Origin: Streptomyces sp. NBC_00704
Lineage (GTDB): Bacteria; Actinomycetota; Actinomycetes; Streptomycetales; Streptomycetaceae
DNA length: 64,000 nucleotides
NCBI RefSeq assembly: GCF_036226605.1
Contig: NZ_CP109000.1
Span: 3,592,501-3,656,500, forward strand
Direction of reading: 5' to 3'
The notes beneath the pieces are model-generated. The model made no database searches. It was not told the origin of the DNA and saw nothing but the letters and a program-made list of their open reading frames with translations. Positions 8,410 through 16,616 of this stretch are shown here, one piece after another; position 1 is the first letter of the stretch; each line of letters starts with the position of its first letter. A program made the position numbers and the translations under genes.

Positions 8410-9558
8410 TCATCCCTTGGGTTGCCTGGGCAGACCGAGCACGCGCTCGGCGATGATCGTGCGCTGGACCTGGTCCGAGCCGCCGTAGATCGTGTCGGCC
8501 CGCGAGAACAGGAACAGGTGCTGGGCGTCGTCGAGTTCGTAGGGCGCGGCGGGCGACCAGTCCGCCGGGCCGGCGCTCGCCGCCGCCCCGCGCACCAGCA
8601 CCGCCGTCTCCCCCAGCCGCTGGTGCCAGCCCGCCCACAGCAGTTTGGCCACGCTCGGCGCGCCGGGCCCGCCCGAACCGCCCAGCGTGCGCAGCGCGTT
8701 CCACCGCATGGTGCGCAACTCCGCCCACAGCCGCACCAGCCGTTCGCGGACGACGGGGTCGTCGGCCGCGCCGCACGCCACGGCCGTGCGCACCACCCGC
8801 GCCAGTTCCTCGGCGAAGCCGATCTGCTGGGCGAGCGTGGACACCCCGCGTTCGAAGCCGAGGAGGCTCATCGCGACCCGCCAGCCGTCGCCCTCCGCGC
8901 CGACGACGTGCTCGGCCCGCGCGTGGGCGCCGTCGAAGAACACCTCGTTGAAGTCGCTGGTGCCGGTGAGCTGCCGGATGGGCCGCACCTCGATCCGGCC
9001 GGGCTGGTCCATGGGCAGCAGCAGGAAGGTGAGCCCGTGGTGGCGTGCGGACCGGGGGTCGGTGCGCGCGAGCACGAAGCACCAGTCGGCCTCGTGGGCG
9101 AGGGACGTCCAGATCTTCTGCCCGGTGATCCGGTAGGACCGTCCGTCGGGGGCGCGTTCCGCGCGCGTGCGCACGCCGGCGAGGTCGGATCCCGCGGCGG
9201 GTTCGCTGTATCCCTGGCACCACAGTTCGGCGCCGGCGGCGATCGGCGGCAGGAAGCGCGTCCTCTGCTCCGCCGTGCCGTGGGCGAGGAGGGTGGGCGC
9301 CAGGAGGTTCTCCCCGATGTGCCCGGAGCGGGGCGGGGCGCCCGAGCGGGCGTACTCCTCGGCCCAGGCGACCTGCTGGGTGAGGGTCGCGGTCCGGTTG
9401 CCGTATCCGTCCTCCCCCCACCCCATCCCGATCCGGCCCGCCGCGCCGAGGACGCCCTCCCAGGCGCGGCGGTCGCCGGCCCGCGGGACGTGCTCGGCGA
9501 GCCAGGCCCTGGCCTCGGCCCGGAACTCCTCGTCCTGGGGACTCGATCCGAAATCCAC
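8410..9558 (-). CDS. Acyl-CoA dehydrogenase
   Basis: The 382-residue flavoprotein has the FAD/substrate signature YSEPAAGSDLAGVRT and the C-terminal GGSDQVQRTIIAERVLGLP. It desaturates an acyl-CoA at the alpha-beta bond and passes electrons to ETF. Start GTG 9558 follows GAGGCGGTGCC. It resembles the actinobacterial FadE groups used for unusual or cyclic acyl-CoAs rather than straight-chain fatty acids. That assignment is an inference from context. It lies between the SDR and ADH genes. Confidence 0.93.
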   Translation of the reverse strand: MDFGSSPQDEEFRAEARAWLAEHVPRAGDRRAWEGVLGAAGRIGMGWGEDGYGNRTATLTQQVAWAEEYARSGAPPRSGHIGENLLAPTLLAHGTAEQRTRFLPPIAAGAELWCQGYSEPAAGSDLAGVRTRAERAPDGRSYRITGQKIWTSLAHEADWCFVLARTDPRSARHHGLTFLLLPMDQPGRIEVRPIRQLTGTSDFNEVFFDGAHARAEHVVGAEGDGWRVAMSLLGFERGVSTLAQQIGFAEELARVVRTAVACGAADDPVVRERLVRLWAELRTMRWNALRTLGGSGGPGAPSVAKLLWAGWHQRLGETAVLVRGAAASAGPADWSPAAPYELDDAQHLFLFSRADTIYGGSDQVQRTIIAERVLGLPRQPKG

Positions 9559-9663
9559 GGCACCGCCTCACGTCATGGGCAAGCTGCCCGGCTCAAGGGG
9601 GGCGCGGGGAACCGCGCGACCGGCCGCAGAGGACCCGCGCCCGAAGGACCACGGCGAGCAGGC

Positions 9664-10578
9664 TCAGGCGTTGGGGCGGTTCCCCTCGCGGGCGGCCCGG
9701 GCCATCTCCTCCAGCCGTGCGAGCATCGGCATGGGGTCCACTCCGACGGTGCGGGGCAGCACGTCGGCGATCCGCTCCGGCGTCCAGGGGCCCCCTTCGG
9801 CGTAGGCCGAGCGCAGTTCCCTGGGCTGCGCCCACACGGCGATCCTGGGCCCCGCGACGGTGTAGACCTGCCCGGTGACCCCGGCCTCGCGCGCGCGGTC
9901 CGACAGCAGGTAGACCACGAAGGCGGCCACGTCCTCGGGCTCGCCCATCTCGGCGAGTTCCATGGGGACGCCGGCCGACATGCGCGTCCGGGCCACGGGG
10001 GCCACCGCGTTGGCCGTCACGCCGTACTTGTGCAGGCCCAGCGCGGCGCTGCGCACGAGCGAGATGATCCCGCCCTTGGCGGCGCTGTAGTTGGCCTGGG
10101 ACACGGAGCCCTGGTGGTTGCCGCTGGTGAAGCCGATGAGGGTGCCGGAGCGCTGCTCGCGCATCACCGCGGACGCGGCCCGGAACACCGTGAACGTGCC
10201 CTTGAGGTGGGTGGCGACGACCGGGTCCCACTCCTGCTCGGACATGTTGAACAGCATGCGCTCGCGCAGGATCCCGGCCACGCACACGACTCCGTCGAGC
10301 CGTCCGTACGTCCGCAGTGCCGTGTCCACGACGCGCCGGCCGCCCGCCATCGTGGAGACGTCGTCGGCGACGGCGACCGCCTCCCCGCCCGCCGCCTCGA
10401 TCTCCTTGACGACGGCCTCGGCGATCTCGCTGGTGGGCGCGGCCCCGTCCACGCCGACGCCGTAGTCGTTGACGACGACCCGTGCGCCGTGCGCCGCCGC
10501 CGCGAGCGCCACCGCCCGTCCGATGCCCCGTCCCGCGCCCGTGACGGCGACGGTCCTGCCGGCCAGGAAGTTCGCCAT
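9664..10578 (-). CDS. SDR family oxidoreductase (3-hydroxyacyl-CoA-type)
   Basis: The 304-residue protein carries the cofactor motif TGAGRGIG near the N-terminus and the catalytic Tyr-x3-Lys (YSAAKGG). Its length and the insert VNDYGVGVDGAAPTSEIA fit the peroxisomal multifunctional-enzyme-like SDRs, which act on 3-hydroxyacyl-CoA or hydroxysteroid-like substrates. RBS AGGGGG lies before ATG 10578. The promoter contains a TCTGACGGACCGTTAGA palindrome 22 bp upstream of the start, shared with the divergent cyclase gene. Confidence 0.92.
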   Translation of the reverse strand: MANFLAGRTVAVTGAGRGIGRAVALAAAAHGARVVVNDYGVGVDGAAPTSEIAEAVVKEIEAAGGEAVAVADDVSTMAGGRRVVDTALRTYGRLDGVVCVAGILRERMLFNMSEQEWDPVVATHLKGTFTVFRAASAVMREQRSGTLIGFTSGNHQGSVSQANYSAAKGGIISLVRSAALGLHKYGVTANAVAPVARTRMSAGVPMELAEMGEPEDVAAFVVYLLSDRAREAGVTGQVYTVAGPRIAVWAQPRELRSAYAEGGPWTPERIADVLPRTVGVDPMPMLARLEEMARAAREGNRPNA

Positions 10579-10599
10579 GCCCGACCCCCTCCCAAAGTT

Positions 10600-10616
10600 T
10601 CTGACGGACCGTTAGA
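10600..10616. promoter_or_regulatory. Operator palindrome A (TetR-like)
   Basis: TCTGACGGACCGTTAGA is a 7-3-7 inverted repeat with one mismatch. It sits between the divergent SDR and cyclase genes and matches sites at 16486 and 16576. Confidence 0.75.
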
Positions 10617-10681
10617 TTCTGGCTGCGAGGACCAGACTGACCTGTCGGAGGGTCGGGGACAAGCCCCGGGGAGGCACGGAA

Positions 10682-11608
10682 ATGACACTGCCGGCCGAGT
10701 TCCACGACATCGCCGAACGCGTCAACAACTGGGGGCGCTGGGGGGCCGACGACGAGATCGGCACGCTGAACCTGATCACCGACGACGTCGTGCGCGCCGC
10801 GGCCGCCGAGGTGCGCACCGGCCGGCGCGTTCCGCTGGCGCTGCCGCTGCGGGAGGACGGCGTGCAGACCGGGCTGATCCCCGGCCGGGTCAACCCGCTG
10901 CACGCCATGGTGCAGATCAACCAGGAGATCTTCGGGCCGGGCACGGTGGCGTGCAGCGACGACGCCGTGACGATGGGCCTTCAGGCCGGCACGCACTGGG
11001 ACGCGCTGTCCCACGTGTCGCACTCGGGCAGGCTCTACAACGGCCGCCCGGCCGCCACGATCACGGCGCACGGGGGAGCCGCGTTCGGCGGCATCGACAA
11101 GGCGCCGCACGTCGTCTCGCGCGGGGTGCTGCTCGACGTGGCACGCGCGCGGGGCGTCGACCGGCTGGCGGGCGGTCACGCGGTCACCCCGGAGGACCTG
11201 GACGCGGCGGAGGACCTGGCGGGCACGCGCGTGCGTGCCGGGGACGTGGTGCTCGTGCGCACCGGGCAGATCCAGGTCTGTCTGAGCGGCGACCGGCACG
11301 GGTACGGCTTTCCGTCGCCGGGGCTGTCCGTCCGCACGCCGGAGTGGTTCCACGCCCGTGACGTGGCCGCCGTCGCGAACGACACGCTGACGTTCGAGAT
11401 CTTCCCGCCGGAGATCGAGGACCTGTGGCTGCCCGTGCACGCGCTGCACCTGGTGGAGATGGGGATGATGCAGGGCCAGAACTGGAATCTCGAAAAGTTG
11501 TCCACAGCCTGTGGAGAAACCGGCCGTTACGCCTTCCTGCTGTCGGCGATGCCCGAGCCGTTCGTCGGCGCGACGGGAACCCCGGTGGCGCCGGTGGCCG
11601 TGCTCTGA
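10682..11608 (+). CDS. Cyclase-family (kynurenine formamidase-like) metal-dependent hydrolase
   Basis: The 308-residue protein belongs to the Cyclase family (PF04199). Its AGTHWDALSHVSH segment matches the metal-binding H-x-G-T-H-x-D-x3-H signature. GGAGG lies 7 nt before ATG 10682. Members hydrolyse N-formyl-kynurenine, isatin or cyclic imides. The long version with an N-terminal FNNWGRWG-like stretch is common in actinobacterial degradation clusters. The palindrome between it and the SDR suggests co-regulation. A ring-opening hydrolysis step is plausible but unproven. Confidence 0.9.
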   Translation: MTLPAEFHDIAERVNNWGRWGADDEIGTLNLITDDVVRAAAAEVRTGRRVPLALPLREDGVQTGLIPGRVNPLHAMVQINQEIFGPGTVACSDDAVTMGLQAGTHWDALSHVSHSGRLYNGRPAATITAHGGAAFGGIDKAPHVVSRGVLLDVARARGVDRLAGGHAVTPEDLDAAEDLAGTRVRAGDVVLVRTGQIQVCLSGDRHGYGFPSPGLSVRTPEWFHARDVAAVANDTLTFEIFPPEIEDLWLPVHALHLVEMGMMQGQNWNLEKLSTACGETGRYAFLLSAMPEPFVGATGTPVAPVAVL

Positions 11609-12109
11609 GGGCTCCAGGGGCGGGTTCCAGGGGTGGGATCCAGGAGTGGGATCCAGGGGTGGGATCCAGAGGGGCGGGCGCGGTGGGCGGACCGCGCGAG
11701 GACGTCGGCCGGCGGTGCGCGGCCGCCCGCCCCGAGCACGGCACCGCACACCGCCATCCGACTCCGGCGTTCCCCCCCGGCTCCCCTTGGCCCTGAGGAA
11801 GCCGTCGACGCCGAATCGCGACCCACGCTCGGCAAGGGCTTCCGTCACCGAAGCCCTCGCCGTCCCCTCACGGCGAATCGCTGCCCACAAGCGTGATCAA
11901 ACGGACACCGGACGTCAACACCCGGACGGCGATTTGTTACTTACGTCCGATTCACAGTGGGCGCGCACGGAAGCACGGCCGGGCGCACCGTTCCCGGACG
12001 GAGGGAGGACCGGCAGCGCCTTCCGCATCCGCGCACCGCGCCCCGCCGGGCGTTTCCCGGCCGTGCGCCGCACCGGGCACACGGCCCGCGCGCGTGCGCC
12101 GACGGCCCG
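11609..12109. other. 501-bp gap with 13-bp tandem repeats and a hairpin
   Basis: Positions 11618-11669 hold four 13-bp units close to GGGTGGGATCCAG. GGGCTTC / GAAGCCC (11836-11856) is a possible terminator between the convergent cyclase and ATPase genes. No convincing gene is seen. Confidence 0.7.
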
Positions 12110-12637
12110 TCACACCACCTCGTAGGCGAGGCCTCCGTAGGCCGGCGCGGGCTTCGGGCGCACCGCGAGGGCGCGTTCGGCCACGACCGGGCACTCGGTG
12201 ACGCCGCTGCGGTCCGCCGACTTCCGGCCCGGCGCGCCGCAGCGGTCCAGCTCGCACCAGATGCGCTTGCCCGCGCCCTCGACGCTCCAGCCCCAGCGGT
12301 CCGCGAGCCCGTCGACGAGGGCCAGGCCGCGGCCGCCGGTCGACTCGTCGCCGGCGCACCGGGGCACCGGGGCTCGGTCGCTGGCGTCCGCGACCTCCAG
12401 GCGGACGACGGAGGGCTCGCCCGCGACGGCGGGCAGGGAGAGCCGCAGCACCGCCGGACAGCCGGTGTGCACCACGGCGTTGGTGACCAGCTCGGAGACG
12501 AGCAGGATCAGCGTCTCGGCGAGCGGCTCCTCGTCCTCTATCCCGGACCCGGCGAGGCGCGAACGGGCCCACCTGCGGGCGCGCCCCACCTCAGCGGGGT
12601 CGGGCCGGATCTCCAGCTGCACTTGAAGCACCTGCAC
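12110..12637 (-). CDS. ATP-binding protein (anti-sigma/HATPase_c_2 type)
   Basis: The 175-residue GHKL ATPase has an N-box (ELVTNAVVHT) and a G-box (GGRGLALVDGLADRWG). This stand-alone RsbW/SpoIIAB-like type is abundant in Streptomyces and acts on sigma factors or anti-anti-sigma proteins. Start GTG 12637 is 3 bp after the stop of a possible hydrophobic mini-ORF (12641-12736). The C-terminal region has the Arg-rich tail common in the family. No partner STAS gene is adjacent; the nearest is at 18944. Confidence 0.9.
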   Translation of the reverse strand: MQVLQVQLEIRPDPAEVGRARRWARSRLAGSGIEDEEPLAETLILLVSELVTNAVVHTGCPAVLRLSLPAVAGEPSVVRLEVADASDRAPVPRCAGDESTGGRGLALVDGLADRWGWSVEGAGKRIWCELDRCGAPGRKSADRSGVTECPVVAERALAVRPKPAPAYGGLAYEVV

Positions 12638-13154
12638 CGCTCACACCATCCGAACCGGCGGACACATGGCCGTGCGCCAGGCGAACCACGCGAGTCGCGT
12701 GGGCACCATGACGACGGGGGCCACGATCGTAGCCATTTTCTGCATGGCCAGAACAACAGCCAGAGGCAGGGTGACGGAACGTGAATCCCTGAGGAGACAG
12801 CTTGGTTGACATACAGTCACCCCAACAAGCGCTTCGGGCATATTCCATCGCGAAGGAGTACCCGTGCGGCATACTGTGCGACGCTCGTTGCGGGGAGTCG
12901 AACAGGCGGGGGCCCACGGCCCGTCCGCCCTGCGAGCGGCAGCGCGCACCGCCGGATCCGGCACCGCCCCGGGGGCACCGCCGGCATGGCTCATGCTCGG
13001 AACCACTCGCATCCCACAGAAGGTACCGGAGCCGCCCGCCGACTCCGGGCCGTGACGGGTCACGCATCGGACACAACCCGGTCTCGACGCTCCGTGACGG
13101 CGTTCTGCCACGATCCGCGACATCCGCGCGGACGTCCGCCCGCCGGGCCGACCG
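12638..13154. other. 517-bp gap with possible mini-genes
   Basis: It contains a leftward 31-codon hydrophobic mini-ORF (12641-12736, ATIVAPVVMVPTRLAWFAW...) abutting the ATPase start. It also holds a TTGACA hexamer at 12806 and the small rightward ORF at 12864. Nothing else is convincing. Confidence 0.5.
12864..13055 (+). CDS. Possible small Arg-rich hypothetical protein
   Basis: A GTG start with GAAGGAG 5 nt upstream opens a 63-codon frame (VRHTVRRSLRG...). It is not recognised, has no domain, and the reverse strand is also open. It is kept only because of the good ribosome binding site. Confidence 0.28.
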   Translation: MRHTVRRSLRGVEQAGAHGPSALRAAARTAGSGTAPGAPPAWLMLGTTRIPQKVPEPPADSGP

Positions 13155-14054
13155 TCACCGCAGGCAGGCCCCCTGACGGTCCGTCGCGGCCAGCAGATCC
13201 CGGGCGAGCAGCTCCTCACTCTCGGTGCCGCCGCCCGCACGGCGGGTGCGCACCCAGGCCCGTTTCAGCAGCAGATGGACGTCCGCCTCCCAGGTGAAGC
13301 CCATTCCGCCGTGCACCTGGAGGCAGTCGCGCGCGCCGCGCACGGCGGCCTCGTCGGCGAGCAGCCGGGCCGCCGCGATGTCGGCCGGGTCGCCGGTGAC
13401 GGCGGCCGCGTAGACGGCGGCGCGGGCCGTCTCGACCCGCACCAGCGCCTCCGCGCACAGATGCTTGATCGCCTGGAAGGCCCCGACCGGCCGGCCGAAC
13501 TGCTCACGCGCCCGGGCGTGTTGCACGGCCAGTTCGCACGCGCGTGTGGCGGTGCCGAGCTGCTCCGCGGCGGTGAGGAGGATCGCGACGGGATCGGCCG
13601 CCCCGCGCGCGGGGACGGTGTGCAGCGGGGTCAGCGGGTCCACGCTGTCCAGCGGCACGGCGCCGGCGGCGTCGCCGCGCACGACGTCCGCCCCGGCGAG
13701 CCATTCCACCAGGCCGCCGCCGTCGACGGCGGCGACGACCGTCTCCCCCTCGGCCGCGCCGGGCACCTCTCCCGCCGCGAGGTGCGTGGCCAGCAGCGGG
13801 CCCGGCAGCAGGGCCCGGCCGGCCTCCTCGAAGACCAACGCCGCCTCCGGCAGCCCGAGTCCCACTCCGCCGTCGGCCTCGGGCAGCCGCAGCGCGAAGA
13901 ACCCGGCGGCGCCCAGCTCGCGCCACAGCGCCCGGTCCAGGCGCCCCGGCCGGTCCACGGCGGCCCGCAGGGCCTCCCGGTCGAAGCGGCGCCCCAGCAG
14001 GGCGCGTACGCCCTCACGCAGCGCCCGCTGGTCGTCCGTCGGTCGAAAGCGCAT
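13155..14054 (-). CDS. Acyl-CoA dehydrogenase, short form
   Basis: At 299 residues this is shorter than the usual 380 and resembles the FadE subunits that work as heteromers in actinobacterial steroid and cyclic-acid degradation. It retains the C-terminal GGMGFTWEADVHLLLKRA helix pair and an N-terminal ALREGVRALLGRRFD segment. The middle FAD-loop signature is weak. Start ATG 14054 lies 9 bp after the stop of the full-length acyl-CoA dehydrogenase gene. The pair probably forms an alpha2beta2 enzyme, which is known for such neighbours but inferred here. Confidence 0.9.
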   Translation of the reverse strand: MRFRPTDDQRALREGVRALLGRRFDREALRAAVDRPGRLDRALWRELGAAGFFALRLPEADGGVGLGLPEAALVFEEAGRALLPGPLLATHLAAGEVPGAAEGETVVAAVDGGGLVEWLAGADVVRGDAAGAVPLDSVDPLTPLHTVPARGAADPVAILLTAAEQLGTATRACELAVQHARAREQFGRPVGAFQAIKHLCAEALVRVETARAAVYAAAVTGDPADIAAARLLADEAAVRGARDCLQVHGGMGFTWEADVHLLLKRAWVRTRRAGGGTESEELLARDLLAATDRQGACLR

Positions 14055-14063
14055 GGCGGACGC

Positions 14064-15200
14064 TCACCTCCCCTTCGGCAGTCCCAGGATCCGTTCGGCC
14101 ACGATGTCGCGCTGGATCTGCGAGGTGCCGGCCGCGATGGTGTACGACAGCGAGGACAGCCGGTCGCGGACCCAGGGGTGGCCGAGGTCCAGCGCCGTGT
14201 CGCCCAGGACCTCGGCGGCGGCGTCGTACAGGTCCTGGCGGGCCTGCGAGTACCGCAGCTTGAACACCGAGCCGCCCACGCCGGGCACTCCACCGCGGGC
14301 GGCCTGCGCCTCGCTCACGTTCCACTGCGTCAGCCGCCACAGCGCCCGGAACTCGGCGTTGAGGCGGCCCAGCCGGCGGCGCAGGGCCGGGTCGCCCCAG
14401 CGTCCGTCGCGGCGGGCCCGCGCGGCCAGTTCGCCCAGCACGCGCCGGCAGGCGACGACCTCGCCCACGAAGGCGGTGCCGCGCTCGAAGGACAGCGTCA
14501 CCATCGTGACCCGCCAGCCGTCGTTCTCCGCGCCCACCCGGTTGCCGACCGGCACCCGCACCTCGTCGAGGAAGACCTCGGCGAACTCGGTGGAGCCGGC
14601 GAGGGTGCGCAGCGGCCGTACGGTGACGCCCGGGGCGTCCATGCGCATGGCCAGCCAGGTGATGCCTTCGTGCTTCGGCGCCCGCGGGTCCGTGCGGACG
14701 AGGAGTTCGCACCAGTCGGCGACCTCCGCGTGCGAGGTCCAGATCTTGGACCCGCTCACGACGTAGTGGTCGCCGTCGCGCCACGCGCGCGTGCGCAGGG
14801 CCGCGAGGTCGGAGCCGGCGCCGGGCTCGCTGAAGCCCTGGCACCAGACCTCCTCGCCGCGCAGGACGGGCGGCAGCCAGCGGGCCCGCTGTTCGGCCGT
14901 CCCCTCGGCGGCGATCGTCGGCCCGGCGTGCAGCAGGCCGACGAATCCGGCCCCCACGTAGGGCGCGCCCGCCCGCTCCGTCTCCTCCAGGAAGATCAGC
15001 CGGACGCCGGGCGAGGCCTGCCAGTGCACGTCGGCGTATCCGGCGTCGTACAGGGTCCGCTGCCAGCCGAGGTCGTAGGCGCGGCGGCCGGGCCAGTCGT
15101 CCGGGGAGGGCTTCGGCGGGAGCGCGGGCAGGGTCTTGGCGAGCCATTCGCGCAGCCGGGCCCGGAACTCGGCGTCCTCGGGGCTGTCCGAGAGGTCCAT
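14064..15200 (-). CDS. Acyl-CoA dehydrogenase, full-length subunit
   Basis: The 378-residue protein has the flavin signature QGFSEPGAGSDLAALRTRA and the C-terminal GTSQIQRDIVAERILGLPKG. GAAGGAGGG lies ahead of ATG 15200. It opens the desaturation step of the amidohydrolase operon and likely pairs with the short dehydrogenase immediately downstream. It resembles 8410-9558 in layout but is clearly divergent, which suggests different acyl-CoA substrates or steps. Confidence 0.93.
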   Translation of the reverse strand: MDLSDSPEDAEFRARLREWLAKTLPALPPKPSPDDWPGRRAYDLGWQRTLYDAGYADVHWQASPGVRLIFLEETERAGAPYVGAGFVGLLHAGPTIAAEGTAEQRARWLPPVLRGEEVWCQGFSEPGAGSDLAALRTRAWRDGDHYVVSGSKIWTSHAEVADWCELLVRTDPRAPKHEGITWLAMRMDAPGVTVRPLRTLAGSTEFAEVFLDEVRVPVGNRVGAENDGWRVTMVTLSFERGTAFVGEVVACRRVLGELAARARRDGRWGDPALRRRLGRLNAEFRALWRLTQWNVSEAQAARGGVPGVGGSVFKLRYSQARQDLYDAAAEVLGDTALDLGHPWVRDRLSSLSYTIAAGTSQIQRDIVAERILGLPKGR

Positions 15201-15232
15201 GGTCCTCGTCCCTCCTTCGGGCGCCGGGCCGG

Positions 15233-16429
15233 CTACTTGTCAAGGTCCAGGTCGAGCATGCGGATCGCGTTGCCCCGCATCAGCTTGTAGACCGTCTCGT
15301 CGTCGAGGCCCTTGACGTGGTCGAGGGCGACTTCCTTGGTGTGCGGGAACGTCGAGTCCACGTGCGGGTAGTCGGTCTCGAAGGTCGCGTTGTCGCGTCC
15401 GACCGCGTCCAGCGAGGCGACGCCGTGCTTGTCGCGGAAGAAGCAGCAGAAGATCTGCCGGTAGTAGTACGTCGACGGCGGCTCGGGCACGAGGTCGCGG
15501 ACGCCGCCCCACGCGCGGTGCTCCTCCCAGACGTCGTCGGCGCGCTCCAGGGCGTACGGGATCCAGCCCATCTGGCCCTCGGAGTAGGCGAGCTTGAGGC
15601 GCGGGAAGCGGACCAGGACGCCGCTGAAGAGGTAGTCCATCATCGACGCCATGGCGTTGTTGAACGACAGGGACGCCTGGACGGCCGGGGGCGCGTCCGG
15701 TGAGGCGGCGGGCATCTGCGACGACGAGCCGATGTGCATGTTGACGACCGTGCCGGTCTCCTCGCACACCGCGAAGAACGGGTCCCAGTAGCCCGAGTGG
15801 ATCGACGGCAGCCCGAGGTGGCTGGGGATCTCGGAGAAGGTCACGGCGCGCACCCCGCGGGCCGCGTTGCGCCGGATCTCGGCGACCGCCAGGCCGACGT
15901 CCCACAGCGGGATCAGGCACAGTGGGATCAGCCGGCCGCCGCTGCCGCCGCACCACTCCTCGACCATCCAGTCGTTGTAGGCGCGCACACAGGCGAGGGC
16001 GACCTCCTTGTCGTGCGCCTCGGCGAAGGTCTGCCCGCAGAAGCGGGGGAAGGACGGGAAGCACAGCGAGGCCTCGACGTGGTTGAGGTCCATGTCGGCC
16101 AGCCGGGCCTTCGGGTCCCAGCAGCCGCGGCGCATCTCCTCGCGGGTGATGCCCTCCAGGGTCATCTCGTCGCGGTCGAAGCCGACGGCGGCGATGTTGC
16201 GCTTGTACGGGAACTTCAGGTCCTCGTAGACCCACCAGTCGGTGGGCGGGCCGTCCGGGTCCATGGTGATGCGGTACTTCCCGGCGACGTAGGCGAGTTC
16301 GCCGATCCCGGCGGTGAGGGGCTGCGGCCCCCGGTCCCGGTACTTGCGCGGCAGCCAGGTCGCGAAGAGGTGCGCGGGCTCGATCACATGGTCGTCGACG
16401 CTGACGATGCGCGGCAGTTCGGTGCTCAT
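15233..16429 (-). CDS. Amidohydrolase family 2 protein (ACMSD-like fold)
   Basis: The 398-residue metal-dependent hydrolase/decarboxylase starts at ATG 16429 (MSTELPRIVSVDDHVIEPAHLF), preceded by GGAGGGGAAGCC. The in-frame start at 16480 has no site. DDHVIEP supplies the first metal motif, and NMHIGSSS and ETDYPHVDSTFPH are the later His/Asp elements. Relatives decarboxylate or hydrolyse cyclic carboxylates in degradation operons. It is the first gene of a leftward operon with two acyl-CoA dehydrogenases. Palindrome B lies 57 bp upstream. Confidence 0.9.
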   Translation of the reverse strand: MSTELPRIVSVDDHVIEPAHLFATWLPRKYRDRGPQPLTAGIGELAYVAGKYRITMDPDGPPTDWWVYEDLKFPYKRNIAAVGFDRDEMTLEGITREEMRRGCWDPKARLADMDLNHVEASLCFPSFPRFCGQTFAEAHDKEVALACVRAYNDWMVEEWCGGSGGRLIPLCLIPLWDVGLAVAEIRRNAARGVRAVTFSEIPSHLGLPSIHSGYWDPFFAVCEETGTVVNMHIGSSSQMPAASPDAPPAVQASLSFNNAMASMMDYLFSGVLVRFPRLKLAYSEGQMGWIPYALERADDVWEEHRAWGGVRDLVPEPPSTYYYRQIFCCFFRDKHGVASLDAVGRDNATFETDYPHVDSTFPHTKEVALDHVKGLDDETVYKLMRGNAIRMLDLDLDK

Positions 16430-16485
16430 GGCTTCCCCTCCGCCCGGCGGCGCGCCGGCCGTCCGGCGCGCTGTCCGCAACGCGA

Positions 16486-16502
16486 TCTGATGGACCGTCA
16501 GA
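16486..16502. promoter_or_regulatory. Operator palindrome B
   Basis: TCTGATGGACCGTCAGA has 7-3-7 symmetry with one mismatch. It lies on the amidohydrolase side of the divergent promoter. Confidence 0.75.
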
Positions 16503-16575
16503 TGCGGTTGCTCCCCGCAGGCTAGTCCGCGACCCCTGGACCGACAAGGCGACCGGCCCTACGCTCTGCCGAAAA

Positions 16576-16592
16576 TCTGACGATCCGTCAGT
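16576..16592. promoter_or_regulatory. Operator palindrome C
   Basis: TCTGACGATCCGTCAGT contains a perfect CTGACG-ATC-CGTCAG core, 24 bp before the acyl-CoA ligase start and 73 bp from site B. Confidence 0.75.
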
Positions 16593-16616
16593 TGACCGCC
16601 AGGCCAGGGGGCCGCC

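Noticed and set aside
7531..11361. 1276-codon rightward open frame spanning several genes
   Set aside because: It crosses four genes with clear families on either strand and shows no recognisable domain.
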